From Bacteroides sedimenti (GTDB taxonomy: Bacteria; Bacteroidota; Bacteroidia; Bacteroidales; Bacteroidaceae): a stretch of 64,000 nucleotides of DNA. Shown one piece after another: positions 43,714-53,033 of the stretch (position 1 is its first letter; each line of letters starts with the position of its first letter). The stretch lies in contig NZ_AP028055.1 in the NCBI RefSeq assembly GCF_040365225.1, positions 1,550,001 through 1,614,000 of the forward strand, given 5' to 3'. The notes beneath the pieces were generated by a model. The model was not told the origin of the DNA. It worked only from the letters and a program-made list of their open reading frames with translations, and made no database searches. A program made the position numbers and the translations under genes.

Positions 43714-44032
43714 ACCATCAAAATTAAAAGTTATAAACAACATCTATTCATATTTAACCGCTTATCGACATTATTATTTAATATCAAGTAGATTTTGAAA
43801 TTTTAGAAAATAAAAAACAAATATAAATATTATATATTAATTTATACACAAAAAAAAGAGATTTTCAGCAAATTCATTACGAATTACTACTTATTAAACA
43901 GGCTGTTAGCAATATTTCCCACCTCAAGATAATAGATGTGAGCACTTTTATCTATCTTTGTAGTCGGTAAGAATCAGAAAGGACAATCCCTTTTTACTGA
44001 TTTAAAAAGATAGAAATTTACCATAAAAAAGA
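43714..44032. other. Divergent intergenic region
   Basis: AT-rich. The only signal recognised is TATCTTTG at 43953-43960, a perfect -7 box for the small gene starting at 44033. Confidence 0.5.
43953..43960 (+). promoter_or_regulatory. -7 box of the 44-residue gene
   Basis: TATCTTTG matches TAnnTTTG; transcription would start about 65 nt before the ATG at 44033. No clear TTG -33 box. Confidence 0.55.
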
Positions 44033-44167
44033 ATGAATACAAAATCGGATAAACCAACAAAAGAGATCCCTCGGAAAAACGGGAAAAAAGTCGAACCTAC
44101 CGGTAAAAGAATCGGCAAGTCAAGACCTTCTAAAGCTAATAATCAGCGAAATAGAAGAGTGAAATAG
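44033..44167 (+). CDS. Small very basic protein, 44 residues
   Basis: ATG at 44033, stop at 44165-44167: MNTKSDKPTKEIPRKNGKKV, EPTGKRIGKSRPSKANNQ and RNRRVK. About 16 of 44 residues are Lys or Arg and hydrophobic residues are nearly absent, so it should be disordered and may bind nucleic acid or ribosomes. An A-rich stretch precedes the ATG, a perfect -7 box lies at 43953-43960, and a hairpin terminator at 44198-44236. These flanking signals are the main reason to call it. No known family is recognised. Confidence 0.65.
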   Translation: MNTKSDKPTKEIPRKNGKKVEPTGKRIGKSRPSKANNQRNRRVK

Positions 44168-44197
44168 TACAACAAAGAAGTAATTGCATCAAAAAAT

Positions 44198-44236
44198 ATA
44201 AGCTTCCAGGATAATTAAGTACCTATGGAAGCTTAT
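44198..44236. terminator. Terminator hairpin after the small basic gene
   Basis: ATAAGCTTCCA and TGGAAGCTTAT pair perfectly over 11 bp across a 17-nt loop, preceded by AAAAAA and followed by TTT, so it could serve both the plus-strand small gene and the minus-strand gene ending at 44291. Confidence 0.7.
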
Positions 44237-44290
44237 TTCATTGGCAACAAAACCCTTATCCCTTCTCAGGAATACGGTTCTTCATCACAT

Positions 44291-44611
44291 TTATTTTGAA
44301 TGTGGAAGCGGACCGGGCATATACCCTTTATGTCCCTTCTCAGGTTTGGTACTCTTTATCTTTTTGGGAGCTTCTTTCTTAACTGCCACTTTTTTCTCAA
44401 CCAACTTCATCCCGCATTGCGGACATTTACCCGGCTTATCCATCATAACTTTAGGATGCATAACGCATGTATACTTCACCACACACTCCTTAGCAGGAGT
44501 AGCCTTTTCTGCAGATTTATGAGGTTTCTGGCTATAGACAACATTAAAGGAGGAACCTGCAAAAAATAATCCGAGGGCAATAACTAATGAATAAATAAAA
44601 TTTGCTTTCAT
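44291..44611 (-). CDS. Exported heavy-metal-binding-domain protein
   Basis: A 106-residue protein from ATG 44611 (MKANFIYSLVIALGLFFAGS), a signal peptide; the ATG at 44638 adds residues before it. The core VVKYTCVMHPKVMMDKPGKC followed by PQCGMKLVEK is the heavy-metal-binding domain found at the ends of CusB/CopA-type proteins (YxCPMHPxV, PGxCPxCGMxL), with Cys, His and Met ligands for Cu or similar. The tail is Lys/Pro-rich and ends GYMPGPLPHSK. It probably binds metal in the periplasm. Near DUF302 and YceI genes. Confidence 0.83.
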   Translation of the reverse strand: MKANFIYSLVIALGLFFAGSSFNVVYSQKPHKSAEKATPAKECVVKYTCVMHPKVMMDKPGKCPQCGMKLVEKKVAVKKEAPKKIKSTKPEKGHKGYMPGPLPHSK

Positions 44612-44718
44612 AATATACACACTTTTAATTAGCAACAACTTTAAATCGATTTATATCCACCATAGTTTTAATTCGTCTCTCAGAAAGAGACACTATACAT
44701 TTAATTAAAACCGGTTCA

Positions 44719-45105
44719 CTACAAGGATGAAACAGCATGTTTGAGCTTTTCTTGTACATTTGCAGCAATTTTCTCCAATTCCGGATTTTCGATAGCCAGC
44801 ATAGAAGCTACCGGATCAACAGCTGCAACCTCTATTTTATCAATGGCCAATTCCTGGATAATTACATTACAGGGAAGCATTGTTCCAATTTTATCCTCAA
44901 CCTGCAGTGCCTTGTAGGCAAATGCAGGATTGCACGCCCCCAGAATCTTGTATCTTCTGAAATCAATATTTAGTTTCTCTTTCAGTTTATCATGAATATT
45001 GATTTCAGACAAAACACCAAAGCCTTCATTTTTTAATGATTCAACAACTTTACTCTGTGCTTCCTCAAAACTTACATTCAAAATTTTACTAATATAGTAC
45101 TTCAT
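44719..45105 (-). CDS. DUF302 protein
   Basis: A 128-residue protein without signal peptide. VSFEEAQSKVVESLKNEGFG, LNIDFRRYKILGACNPAFAY, KALQVEDKIGTMLPCNVIIQ match the DUF302 domain (GFGVLxEIDx, YxILGACNPxxAxxAL, LLPCNVVV). The conserved cysteines of GACNP and LPCNV are present. Function unknown; often next to redox or metal genes, as here. Confidence 0.9.
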   Translation of the reverse strand: MKYYISKILNVSFEEAQSKVVESLKNEGFGVLSEINIHDKLKEKLNIDFRRYKILGACNPAFAYKALQVEDKIGTMLPCNVIIQELAIDKIEVAAVDPVASMLAIENPELEKIAANVQEKLKHAVSSL

Positions 45106-45363
45106 TTCTTCATATTTTTAATCCTTATATTAACAATTATCTCCTGCATCTTGTTTTATAACTTAGAAACTTTAACCGACCTGCCAACTTCGTCTAAAAA
45201 GACTTTTAAGAGGTCTGGACTAAGACTATTTCGAATGGAAAGCTTTATTGGTTTGTTGATTAGTTATAAGATCTTATTCTGCTTTCCAGGGCGAACATTC
45301 AAAATGAACCATTCATCCTCGGAGGTGTTTTAAATACAATTATAAACCATAAAAAAGTAAGAT

Positions 45364-45939
45364 ATGAAAAAGTTATTTTTTGCATTGATATTGATGACAG
45401 CTTTTACTTTAGAAAGCTTTGCACAGCAATCGTGGAAGAACGATCCGGCTCATTCTCGCCTAGGATTCGTTGTAAAACACATGACCATCTCTGAAGTCAG
45501 TGGCCGTTTTACAGATTTCAACGTCAAAGTGAAAGCAACAAAGAAAGATTTAAGCGACTTGAAAGTTGAAGTCACAGCCAAAGCAGCCAGTATTAACACG
45601 GATATTGAGGCGAGAGATCATCATCTTAAAAGTGCCGATTTCTTTGATGTGGAGAAGTATCCAGAGATTACTTTTGTAAGTACAGCTCACAAAAAGGTGA
45701 CTGATAAGAATTATAAATTAATGGGTAATCTGACAATGCACGGGGTTACCAGATTTGTTACGTTGAATGTTGTTTACTTTGGCGAAGCTGTCAATCCGAC
45801 AAATCAACAGAAAAGTTTCGGATTTAAAATCACCGGAACTGTTAATCGCGCTAATTTTGGTATCGGTCCTAAATTTCCTGAAGCAATGATTAGTGAAAAG
45901 GTAAAAATCGTAGCCGACGTTGAATTTTTGAAGGATTAG
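45364..45939 (+). CDS. YceI-family lipocalin-like periplasmic protein
   Basis: A 191-residue protein, the family's normal length, with signal peptide ending SFAQ. Seen: WKNDPAHSRLGFVVKHMTIS, EVSGRFTDFNVKVKA, SADFFDVEKYPEITFVST, MGNLTMHGVTRFVTLNVVYF, GFKITGTVNRANFGIG. YceI proteins form an extended beta-barrel that binds polyisoprenoid or other lipids. Role here unknown. It is divergent from the DUF302 gene and convergent with the acetyltransferase gene, with a terminator between. Confidence 0.93.
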   Translation: MKKLFFALILMTAFTLESFAQQSWKNDPAHSRLGFVVKHMTISEVSGRFTDFNVKVKATKKDLSDLKVEVTAKAASINTDIEARDHHLKSADFFDVEKYPEITFVSTAHKKVTDKNYKLMGNLTMHGVTRFVTLNVVYFGEAVNPTNQQKSFGFKITGTVNRANFGIGPKFPEAMISEKVKIVADVEFLKD

Positions 45940-46017
45940 ATTTATATACGCGAGTTTCAATACGGTATGCCCAGATTGATTTTAATAAAAGCTATGCCTT
46001 AAATACGTACCGAAATC

Positions 46018-46059
46018 AAAATGATAAAAGAAAATACCACAATTTTCTTTTATCATTTT
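46018..46059. terminator. Bidirectional terminator between yceI-like and GNAT genes
   Basis: AAAATGATAAAAGAAAAT-type stem: 18 bp of perfect pairing (46018-46035 with 46042-46059) around a 6-nt loop, with A- and T-rich arms that supply a U-run on both strands. Confidence 0.85.
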
Positions 46060-46095
46060 AGTTAACATATTAAAAAAAGAGTTGAGCCAACTCTG

Positions 46096-46593
46096 CTAAA
46101 GCAATTTTTGATAAAACATAAGATCTAAGAAGCGGTCGAACTTTCGGGCCGCATTCCTGATGTTTCCGCAACAAGTATAGCCGCATTTTTCAAACAGATG
46201 GCGGCTAACCATGTTATCGCCCGATATCAAGGCCACGATATTGGCGAATCCTCCATTACGTACATATTCTTCCAGCCGGAGTAAAGCTTCCGATCCATAT
46301 CCCCTTCCTTCAAATCCGGGCTTTAGATAGATTGTAATTTCTACTGAAACGCTGAATGCTGCACGGGGCTTAAACTTGTTGAAATAGCAAAAACCGCACT
46401 TCTCGCCTTCGGGTGTAATAAGCATGAATGAGCGGTATAAAGGATCACCTACAGGAACAAATCCTTTGATATCTTCCATTGGAACAGGTTCTGTAGAATA
46501 TACCACAGTTGTATTGAGGGTATAGTAATCATATATATCTTTCACAAACGGAAGGTCTTCTTCCTGAAGTTCCAGAAATTTCAAGCAGTTCAT
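46096..46593 (-). CDS. GNAT-family N-acetyltransferase
   Basis: A 165-residue acetyltransferase of the phosphinothricin/MddA-like size. Seen: KFLELQEEDLPFVKDIYDYY, VSVEITIYLKPGFEGRGYGS as the acetyl-CoA loop (GRGYGS), ALLRLEEYVRNGGFANIVAL and VSRHLFEKCGYTCCGNIRNA. It transfers acetyl from acetyl-CoA to an amine; substrate unknown. Stand-alone gene. Confidence 0.85.
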   Translation of the reverse strand: MNCLKFLELQEEDLPFVKDIYDYYTLNTTVVYSTEPVPMEDIKGFVPVGDPLYRSFMLITPEGEKCGFCYFNKFKPRAAFSVSVEITIYLKPGFEGRGYGSEALLRLEEYVRNGGFANIVALISGDNMVSRHLFEKCGYTCCGNIRNAARKFDRFLDLMFYQKLL

Positions 46594-46972
46594 ACAGTTT
46601 TTATTTATTTCGGGTCATAAAGATAGCGGTTTTTTCAGAGACAAGTTAGTCGTTCCTGAAAAAAGAAAAGAAAAAATAATTGGATTATTGAGGAGAGTTA
46701 AGTCATCTATAGGTAAAGAATTTATAATAAGAAAAAGGATATACCAGGCTAGAGTAACTTTTTTCTATATTTTAGTTCAACATCTTTCAGGACAAAGCAG
46801 TAAGTATTTATTGGATCTTACGCGTTGATTTGATTAATCATAGTCTTATAATTTGCTTAATATTCTAAACATAATCCATAAAAAAAAGGAATGAAGAACG
46901 AGCCCTGCCGGACTATTCTCCATTCCTTTTTGTTTATTCTGAGAGGCTACCTAAATAAGCAACCCGAATCAA
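46594..46972. other. Intergenic region with terminator
   Basis: Only the hairpin at 46881-46931 is recognised. Confidence 0.55.
46881..46931 (-). terminator. Terminator of the GH20 gene
   Basis: Minus strand AAAAAGGAATG and CATTCCTTTTTTT pair over 10-11 bp with a long loop, 42 nt past the stop codon at 46973. Confidence 0.7.
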
Positions 46973-49039
46973 TTATTTCACAATGATTTCATCCACAAAC
47001 AAGAAACCCTTTTTGCTGTTTGGACGAGCAATGTATTCCACATAACGTGCTGTTGTACTGCCTTCCCAACCAAAGTCGCGCAATGCAAGTCGTTCGTAAT
47101 CTTCGGGTACCTCATTGGCTATCTGCTTCAAAGTAGTAAAGTTAACGCCATCTTCGGAAACCTTGATCTCCACATCATGAGGCATCCATACTCCCGGACC
47201 AATCAGCTGCATAAAAGTGGCACTGATAGATTTAACCGGCATAGTAGCGCCTAGGTCAATCACCACATCAAGATTGTGGTTTATAATTCCCTGCCAGCGA
47301 CGATCGCCATAAGTCCAACCACCTCTCCAGCCGTTAACCAGTGCAGAATCGCCTCCAGCTGTATAACCGGGATAGTATGGTTCCTTGTAAGTAATCTTTT
47401 TGCCTACTGCCAGATGATTTTCTTTCACCAGACTGGCCGGTCTTTCACCCACTTCATTTTTTAGCTGGAACGGATGATAACCACGACTTTCCAGAAAATC
47501 TACAGCCTTCAGGGCACGTTGACGGAATTCAGGATAAGATTTATTTTCCGGAGCCGTCCATCCTACCTCGGCCAGTGCCAACAAACGAGGATAAATCATA
47601 TATTCAGCATGCTCGGGGGTAGGGACATATTCTGTCCATAGATTTGCCTGCACACCCATAATCAGCTTTTTCTGTTCGGCTGTGAGCGAATCGGGTACCG
47701 GATTATAGGAATAGACTTTTTGCAGCGGTAAAAATCCGCCTATAGCCTCGGGTTCTGAGTTGGGGGCATCCTGATAAGCATCGAAATAGCAATAGGCCCC
47801 AGGAGTCATAATTGCCTGATGACCGGCTTTGGCAGATGCAATTCCGCCTTCTTCCCCACGCCACGACATAACGGTAGCATCGGGAGCCAGACCTCCTTGA
47901 AGAATTTCATCCCAACCAAGTAGTTTTCTGCCATGTGCATTCAGGAAATTTTCAATACGGTGAATGAGGTAACTTTGTAAATGGTCCACATCTTTCAGAT
48001 TTTCATTCTGCATCCTTGCCTGACACTTGGGACAGGTTTTCCATCCACTTTTCCCGGCTTCGTCACCACCAATGTGAATATACTTAGATGGAAAAAGGTC
48101 CATCACCTCGGTAAGCACATCCTGCAGGAAGGTAAAGGTACTATCGTTCCCTATACAGAAATCAGAGTTTACATAAGGCTTGCCTGAACAGGAGAGCTGA
48201 GGATATACAGCCAAAACCTCTTCGGAATGCCCCGGCATTTCAATTTCCGGAATCACGGTAATATAGCGTTTCTGTGCGTAAGCCACAACATCTTTGATAT
48301 CTTCCTGCGTATAAAATCCACCTTGTGCTTTCGGGTTGTCTTTGGTGCAATATTTGCGTCCGTTCTTCCACCACTCTTTCCAAGTGTTGTATGGTCTCCA
48401 GGCAGTGACATCGGTCAGCAACGGATACTTCTTAATCTCAATACGCCATCCTGCACCGTCGGTCAGATGCCAGTGAAAACGATTCAGTTTATAATAAGCC
48501 ATCATGTCGAGCTGCTTCTTTATAAACTCCTTGGTAAAGAAGTGACGGGAAACATCCAGATGAAGTCCTCGGTAAGTCAATCGGGGCTCATCTTTAATTT
48601 GCAATGCAGGAATGCTTTTTATGCTGGAACCCTCGTTCTGATTAATCAGCTGCAGAAGTGACTGAACACCGTAAAACAATCCTGCTCCGTTCTTAGCCGA
48701 AATTGTGATTTGTTTGGGGGTAACCAATAGCTGGTAACTTTCAGGTGAAGAGTAGCTTGTCGAATCATTCACCAATAGCAGGTTTATCGAGTTTTTCTTA
48801 TTGACTTTCTTTGCAGAAGAAAGTTTCAGAGGAGACTCCTGAAGCAAACTAAGCATATTTCCTTTCTCCTCACCTTTCAGGTTGGTATAAAGCACTGTCT
48901 TTTTATCCAGAGTAAAGGCGCCCTTTTGAAGCTCAGTAAACTGGGGCTTTGGAGTAATATTCAGCTGGGCAGCTACTTCCCTGCTGCCACACAACAACGC
49001 AAGCAGCAAAATCAAAATGTGAATCCGGTTTTGTTTCAT
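46973..49039 (-). CDS. Beta-N-acetylhexosaminidase, GH20
   Basis: A 688-residue exported enzyme: signal peptide (LALLCGSREVAAQ), GH20 N-terminal beta domain (about 25-150), the TIM-barrel catalytic domain (about 150-500), and a C-terminal F5/8-type carbohydrate-binding-like domain (about 560-688). YRGLHLDVSRHFFTKEFIKK opens the barrel; catalytic Asp326-Glu327 lie in HIGGDEAGKSGW; VMSWRGEEGG and LWTEYVPTPEHAEYMIYPRL are further marks. It removes terminal beta-GlcNAc or GalNAc from glycans by substrate-assisted catalysis. It is the first gene of the glycan locus, divergent from the first sulfatase. Confidence 0.93.
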   Translation of the reverse strand: MKQNRIHILILLLALLCGSREVAAQLNITPKPQFTELQKGAFTLDKKTVLYTNLKGEEKGNMLSLLQESPLKLSSAKKVNKKNSINLLLVNDSTSYSSPESYQLLVTPKQITISAKNGAGLFYGVQSLLQLINQNEGSSIKSIPALQIKDEPRLTYRGLHLDVSRHFFTKEFIKKQLDMMAYYKLNRFHWHLTDGAGWRIEIKKYPLLTDVTAWRPYNTWKEWWKNGRKYCTKDNPKAQGGFYTQEDIKDVVAYAQKRYITVIPEIEMPGHSEEVLAVYPQLSCSGKPYVNSDFCIGNDSTFTFLQDVLTEVMDLFPSKYIHIGGDEAGKSGWKTCPKCQARMQNENLKDVDHLQSYLIHRIENFLNAHGRKLLGWDEILQGGLAPDATVMSWRGEEGGIASAKAGHQAIMTPGAYCYFDAYQDAPNSEPEAIGGFLPLQKVYSYNPVPDSLTAEQKKLIMGVQANLWTEYVPTPEHAEYMIYPRLLALAEVGWTAPENKSYPEFRQRALKAVDFLESRGYHPFQLKNEVGERPASLVKENHLAVGKKITYKEPYYPGYTAGGDSALVNGWRGGWTYGDRRWQGIINHNLDVVIDLGATMPVKSISATFMQLIGPGVWMPHDVEIKVSEDGVNFTTLKQIANEVPEDYERLALRDFGWEGSTTARYVEYIARPNSKKGFLFVDEIIVK

Positions 49040-49347
49040 TGTCTGTTATTTTTTATTGATATTTAATTCTAAAAATCAGCGGTACCTGTTTAAATTTTGT
49101 TCTTTTACATTATTCATCTTAATTCAGTATGTTTTTTAAACGGCAATATCAGGTTGAACTGGTTTAATTAATGATGTTTCAAAATTACTGCTTACTTTCC
49201 AATCTGACAAGTTGTATTTAGTTAAAGAAGTAATCACTCTTGATTTGTATGATCTAGTATATATATTCAGTCAGAAAAAAATCTGCGTTATTGCGTGTTT
49301 AGAAGATTAATTGTAGTTTTGAACTTTCAAAAGCTCGATTATAAAAA
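49040..49347. other. Divergent regulatory region of the glycan locus
   Basis: AT-rich, 308 bp, between the GH20 and sulfatase genes. Contains the sulfatase promoter at 49291-49321; no GH20 promoter box was recognised. Confidence 0.55.
49291..49321 (+). promoter_or_regulatory. Promoter of the sulfatase-GH2 pair
   Basis: TTG at 49291-49293, 20 bp, TAGTTTTG at 49314-49321, 26 nt before the ATG at 49348. Confidence 0.7.
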
Positions 49348-50760
49348 ATGATGAAATTAAGCAATATAATGCTGCCTGGACTGATGTGCTGCATATCTCC
49401 AATTCTCCAGGCAAAACAAAAACCGAATGTTCTCTTCCTGATAGCAGATGATTTAAGACCAGAATTAGGTTGCTATGGAGTAAAAGAGATAAAGACTCCC
49501 AACATTGACCGCCTAGCAGCAAGCGGTATCCTCTTTCAAAACGCCTACTGTAATATTCCTGTAAGCGGGGCTTCCCGGGCTAGTTTATTAACTGGAATGT
49601 ATCCGCATTACCCCAACCGCTTTGTGCAGTTTGACGCGTCGGCCAGCAAGGATTGTCCCGAAGCCATCCCTGTTTCTCAATGGTTCACCATGCATGATTA
49701 TTATACCGTATCAAATGGGAAGGTGTTTCACAACATTGCAGACCATGCCGATAGCTGGAGCGAGTATCCTTGGCGGGTGCATCCGGAAGGATATGGAAAG
49801 GACTGGGCTGACTACAACAAATGGGAAGTATGGATGAATTCCGAATCAGGACACACCATTAATCCAAAAACCATGCGTGGACCTTTTTGTGAATGGGCTA
49901 ATGTACCCGATTCGGCTTATGATGACGGAAAGGGAGCGTTGCGCACCATTGCCGACTTAAAAAGATTAAAGATGACGGGAAAGCCTTTCTTTCTGGCTTG
50001 CGGTTTCTGGAGACCCCATCTTCCGTTCAATGCACCGAGAAAATACTGGGATATGTACGACCGGAATAAAATTCCTTTAGCCACTAACCCCTATCGCCCA
50101 ACTGATTTACCTGGACAAGTTAAGCCTTCACAGGAAATTTTCAGTTATGCTCGTGTAAAAGATACAAATGAAGAGGCCTTTCAGCGGGAAGCAAAACATG
50201 GATACTACGCAAGCGTCAGTTATGTGGACGCCCAAATAGGATTGATATTGCAGGCATTGGACGAACTCGGTTTGAGGGAGAATACCATCGTGGTACTTAT
50301 AGGCGACCACGGTTGGAATTTGGGTGAGCATACTTTCTGGGGGAAACATAATCTGATGGATTGCGCTACACACGTGCCACTCATCGTGCGCGCCCCCGGC
50401 GCAAAAACCGGCAAGACAAAAAGTATGGTAGAGTTTGTAGACTTATACCCTACTCTTTGCGAACTATGTGCATTGCCGCTACCAGAAAAACAGCTGGATG
50501 GAAAAAGCTTTGTTCCCATTCTAAACAATCCGAAAAGCAAAATCAAAGAGCATGTTTACATTCAGTGGGAAGGTGGAGACAACATTGTGGATAACCAATA
50601 CAGCTATGCTGAATGGGCAAAAGGAAAGAAAAAAGATTGCATGCTTTTCGACCATAAAAAAGATGCAGCTGAAAATCATAATATAGCAGGCAAAGTAAAA
50701 CCGGCGCTTCTTGAACACTTTGCACAACTCATTCAGAAAATAAAATCAATTATAAAGTAA
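49348..50760 (+). CDS. Sulfatase 1, serine-type (iduronate-2-sulfatase-like)
   Basis: A 470-residue family S1 sulfatase with signal peptide (to about residue 22). Metal-binding FLIADDLRPELGCYG, and the formylglycine site reads Ser73-Gly-Ala-Ser-Arg in NIPVSGASRASLLTGMYP. The usual site is (C/S)xPSRxxxxTG, so here Ser is the residue to be oxidised and Pro is replaced by Ala. Later marks: HLPFNAPRKYWDMYD, LIGDHGWNLGEHTFWGKHN. The layout resembles iduronate-2-sulfatase/choline-sulfatase-like enzymes. It would need an anaerobic maturase (anSME), not in the window. It is 12 nt before the GH2 gene. Confidence 0.9.
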   Translation: MMKLSNIMLPGLMCCISPILQAKQKPNVLFLIADDLRPELGCYGVKEIKTPNIDRLAASGILFQNAYCNIPVSGASRASLLTGMYPHYPNRFVQFDASASKDCPEAIPVSQWFTMHDYYTVSNGKVFHNIADHADSWSEYPWRVHPEGYGKDWADYNKWEVWMNSESGHTINPKTMRGPFCEWANVPDSAYDDGKGALRTIADLKRLKMTGKPFFLACGFWRPHLPFNAPRKYWDMYDRNKIPLATNPYRPTDLPGQVKPSQEIFSYARVKDTNEEAFQREAKHGYYASVSYVDAQIGLILQALDELGLRENTIVVLIGDHGWNLGEHTFWGKHNLMDCATHVPLIVRAPGAKTGKTKSMVEFVDLYPTLCELCALPLPEKQLDGKSFVPILNNPKSKIKEHVYIQWEGGDNIVDNQYSYAEWAKGKKKDCMLFDHKKDAAENHNIAGKVKPALLEHFAQLIQKIKSIIK

Positions 50761-50772
50761 TAATACTAAAAA

Positions 50773-52827
50773 ATGCGCAAATTCTACCTTTTATGCCTGA
50801 CAACATTGGTCTTTTCCTTGTCGGCATCCGGATCACGGATAGATTTATTATTAAATGACAACTGGTCATTCCGCTTTTCACACAACGTTAGCGATTTTAA
50901 AGGACAACGGGTTGATCTCCCTCATACCTGGAACACTGTTGATGCATTGTCAGGAAAGCTTGACTATAAACGGGGCATCGGAAACTACGAAAAGAAATTG
51001 TTCGTCAACCCCGAATGGAAAGGCAAACGTCTGTTTCTCCGCTTCGAAGGTGTAAACACCATTGCTAACGTGCTAGTAAACGGAAAACATATTGGCGAAC
51101 ATCGCGGGGGATATAGCGCCTTTGTTTTTGAAATTACCGATAGGGTTAACTATGGCAAAGAGAATACAATCCTGGTACGTGTTAATAATGCCGAACAGCT
51201 TGATGTGATGCCACTGGTGGGCGACTTCAATTTTTACGGAGGAATTTACCGGGATGTCCATCTCTTGATAACAGACCCGGTATGTATTTCACCATTGGAT
51301 TACGCTTCGCCAGGCGTTTACCTCATTCAGGAGTCTGTGAGCAACAAAGAGGCAAAGGTAAAGGCGAAGATAATTTTGTCCAACGGATCGGTGCAGGATG
51401 AATCAGCTGAAATTTTGCTCCAGATATGGGATGGCAACAAAGTGATAAGAAAGGAGGTTCGGACTGTGAATCTGAAAGGTAATTCTCAACTAACGGAAGA
51501 GATACCGTTTATCATCTCCCGCCCTCACCTCTGGAACGGAATGAAAGACCCGTTTATGTATCGGGCCGAGATATCATTAATTCAGAATAACAGAGAGATA
51601 GACAAAGTGAATCAGCCATTGGGGCTTCGTTATTTCCATGTCGACCCGCAAAAGGGCTTTTTCCTGAACGGAGAACAGCTGAAATTACATGGTGTTTGTC
51701 GTCATCAGGACAGAAGCGAGATAGGTAATGCGCTGCACAAGGAAGACCATGACGAGGATGTGGCAATTATGCGCGAGATGGGTGTTAATGCCATCCGGCT
51801 GTCACATTATCCACATGCAACTTACCTGTATGATTTACTGGATCGCAACGGATTTATTATATGGTCAGAAATTCCTTTTGTTGGTCCCGGAGGATACAAT
51901 GACAAAGGCTTTGTTGATCAGCCTGCATTCAAAGAGAACGGAAAAGAGCAGCTGAAAGAGATGATTCGTCAGAACTACAATCATCCTTCGGTATGCTGCT
52001 GGGGAATGTTCAACGAGCTGAAAGAGCAGGGAGACAATCCGGTGGAATATGTGAAGGAACTGAACGCACTGGCACACAGTGAAGACCCTACCCGACCAAC
52101 TACGGCCGCCAGCAATCAGGAAGGAAACTTGAACCTGATAACGGACCTGATTGCCTGGAACCGCTACGACGGATGGTACGGAGGAATGCCCAAAAACCTG
52201 GGAGATTGGTTGGACAATAGACATAAATCTTTCCCTGACCAGAAAATAGGTATAAGCGAATATGGAGCAGGTGCAAGTATCTACCATCAGCAGGATACGT
52301 TAACGAAAACCGTTCCCAACAGCTGGTGGCATCCTGAAAACTGGCAGACTTTCTACCACATGGAAAACTGGAAAGTAATTGCGGAGCGTCCGTTCATCTG
52401 GGGCTCGTTCGTCTGGAACATGTTCGATTTCGGAGCTGCTCACCGTACTGAAGGTGACAAACCGGGAAGAAATGATAAGGGACTTGTAACCTTTGATCGT
52501 AAAGTGCGGAAAGATGCATTCTACTTCTATAAGGCCAATTGGAACAAAGAGGCTAAGACTCTGTATCTCTGCAATAAAAGAAACACCAACCGACACAGAA
52601 GTTTAACGGACGTCATGGTATTTACCAATGTTTCGGGAGTCGAACTGTTTGTCAACGGGAAAAGTATGGGAAAAAAATCGCCCGATAATTACGCTACTAT
52701 TTGTTGGAAAGATATAAAGTTAAATCCCGGGGAGAATTTGATTGAAGTACGCTCCACCGATTCAAAAGTGAAGCTGACTGATAGTTGTAGCTGGGTATTG
52801 GAGATGGCATCAGGCCCAACTCTTTAA
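50773..52827 (+). CDS. Glycoside hydrolase family 2 (beta-galactosidase-like)
   Basis: A 684-residue exported enzyme (signal peptide to about residue 20). Order: jelly-roll sugar-binding domain (about 25-180, RVDLPHTWNTVDALSG, HIGEHRGGYSAFVFEITDRV), Ig-like domain (about 185-285), TIM barrel (about 290-590) and a C-terminal Ig-like domain of DUF4982 type (GVELFVNGKSMGKKSPDNYA). Acid/base Glu415 in CCWGMFNELKEQ and nucleophile Glu496 in IGISEYGAGAS. GH2 covers beta-galactosidase, beta-mannosidase and beta-glucuronidase; NELKEQ and the locus suggest beta-galactosidase. Co-transcribed with sulfatase 1. Confidence 0.88.
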   Translation: MRKFYLLCLTTLVFSLSASGSRIDLLLNDNWSFRFSHNVSDFKGQRVDLPHTWNTVDALSGKLDYKRGIGNYEKKLFVNPEWKGKRLFLRFEGVNTIANVLVNGKHIGEHRGGYSAFVFEITDRVNYGKENTILVRVNNAEQLDVMPLVGDFNFYGGIYRDVHLLITDPVCISPLDYASPGVYLIQESVSNKEAKVKAKIILSNGSVQDESAEILLQIWDGNKVIRKEVRTVNLKGNSQLTEEIPFIISRPHLWNGMKDPFMYRAEISLIQNNREIDKVNQPLGLRYFHVDPQKGFFLNGEQLKLHGVCRHQDRSEIGNALHKEDHDEDVAIMREMGVNAIRLSHYPHATYLYDLLDRNGFIIWSEIPFVGPGGYNDKGFVDQPAFKENGKEQLKEMIRQNYNHPSVCCWGMFNELKEQGDNPVEYVKELNALAHSEDPTRPTTAASNQEGNLNLITDLIAWNRYDGWYGGMPKNLGDWLDNRHKSFPDQKIGISEYGAGASIYHQQDTLTKTVPNSWWHPENWQTFYHMENWKVIAERPFIWGSFVWNMFDFGAAHRTEGDKPGRNDKGLVTFDRKVRKDAFYFYKANWNKEAKTLYLCNKRNTNRHRSLTDVMVFTNVSGVELFVNGKSMGKKSPDNYATICWKDIKLNPGENLIEVRSTDSKVKLTDSCSWVLEMASGPTL

Positions 52828-52899
52828 ATTCTAACCATCTTGGGGGATTTATAAGCATACTACAATTTAAATGAATTATAGTTGTAACATCCAAAATAA

Positions 52900-52944
52900 A
52901 AAGAGCCATTTTCAATCTGTTATGTGGATTGAAAATGGCTCTTT
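52900..52944. terminator. Perfect 18-bp hairpin between convergent genes
   Basis: AAAGAGCCATTTTCAATC (52900-52917) and its exact reverse complement (52927-52944) around a 9-nt loop. It ends CTCTTT on plus and is followed by TTTATTTTGG on minus, serving both convergent transcripts. Confidence 0.85.
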
Positions 52945-53033
52945 AATGCTGAATAAAGTTGGCTAAATGAGATTATTCAAATTTCTTCTTTCAAAACTGA
53001 AATCTTAAATGCCTATATTTAGATTCTTCATCA

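Noticed and set aside
45151..45333. 60-codon plus-strand frame between DUF302 and YceI genes
   Set aside because: No start context or recognisable protein features.
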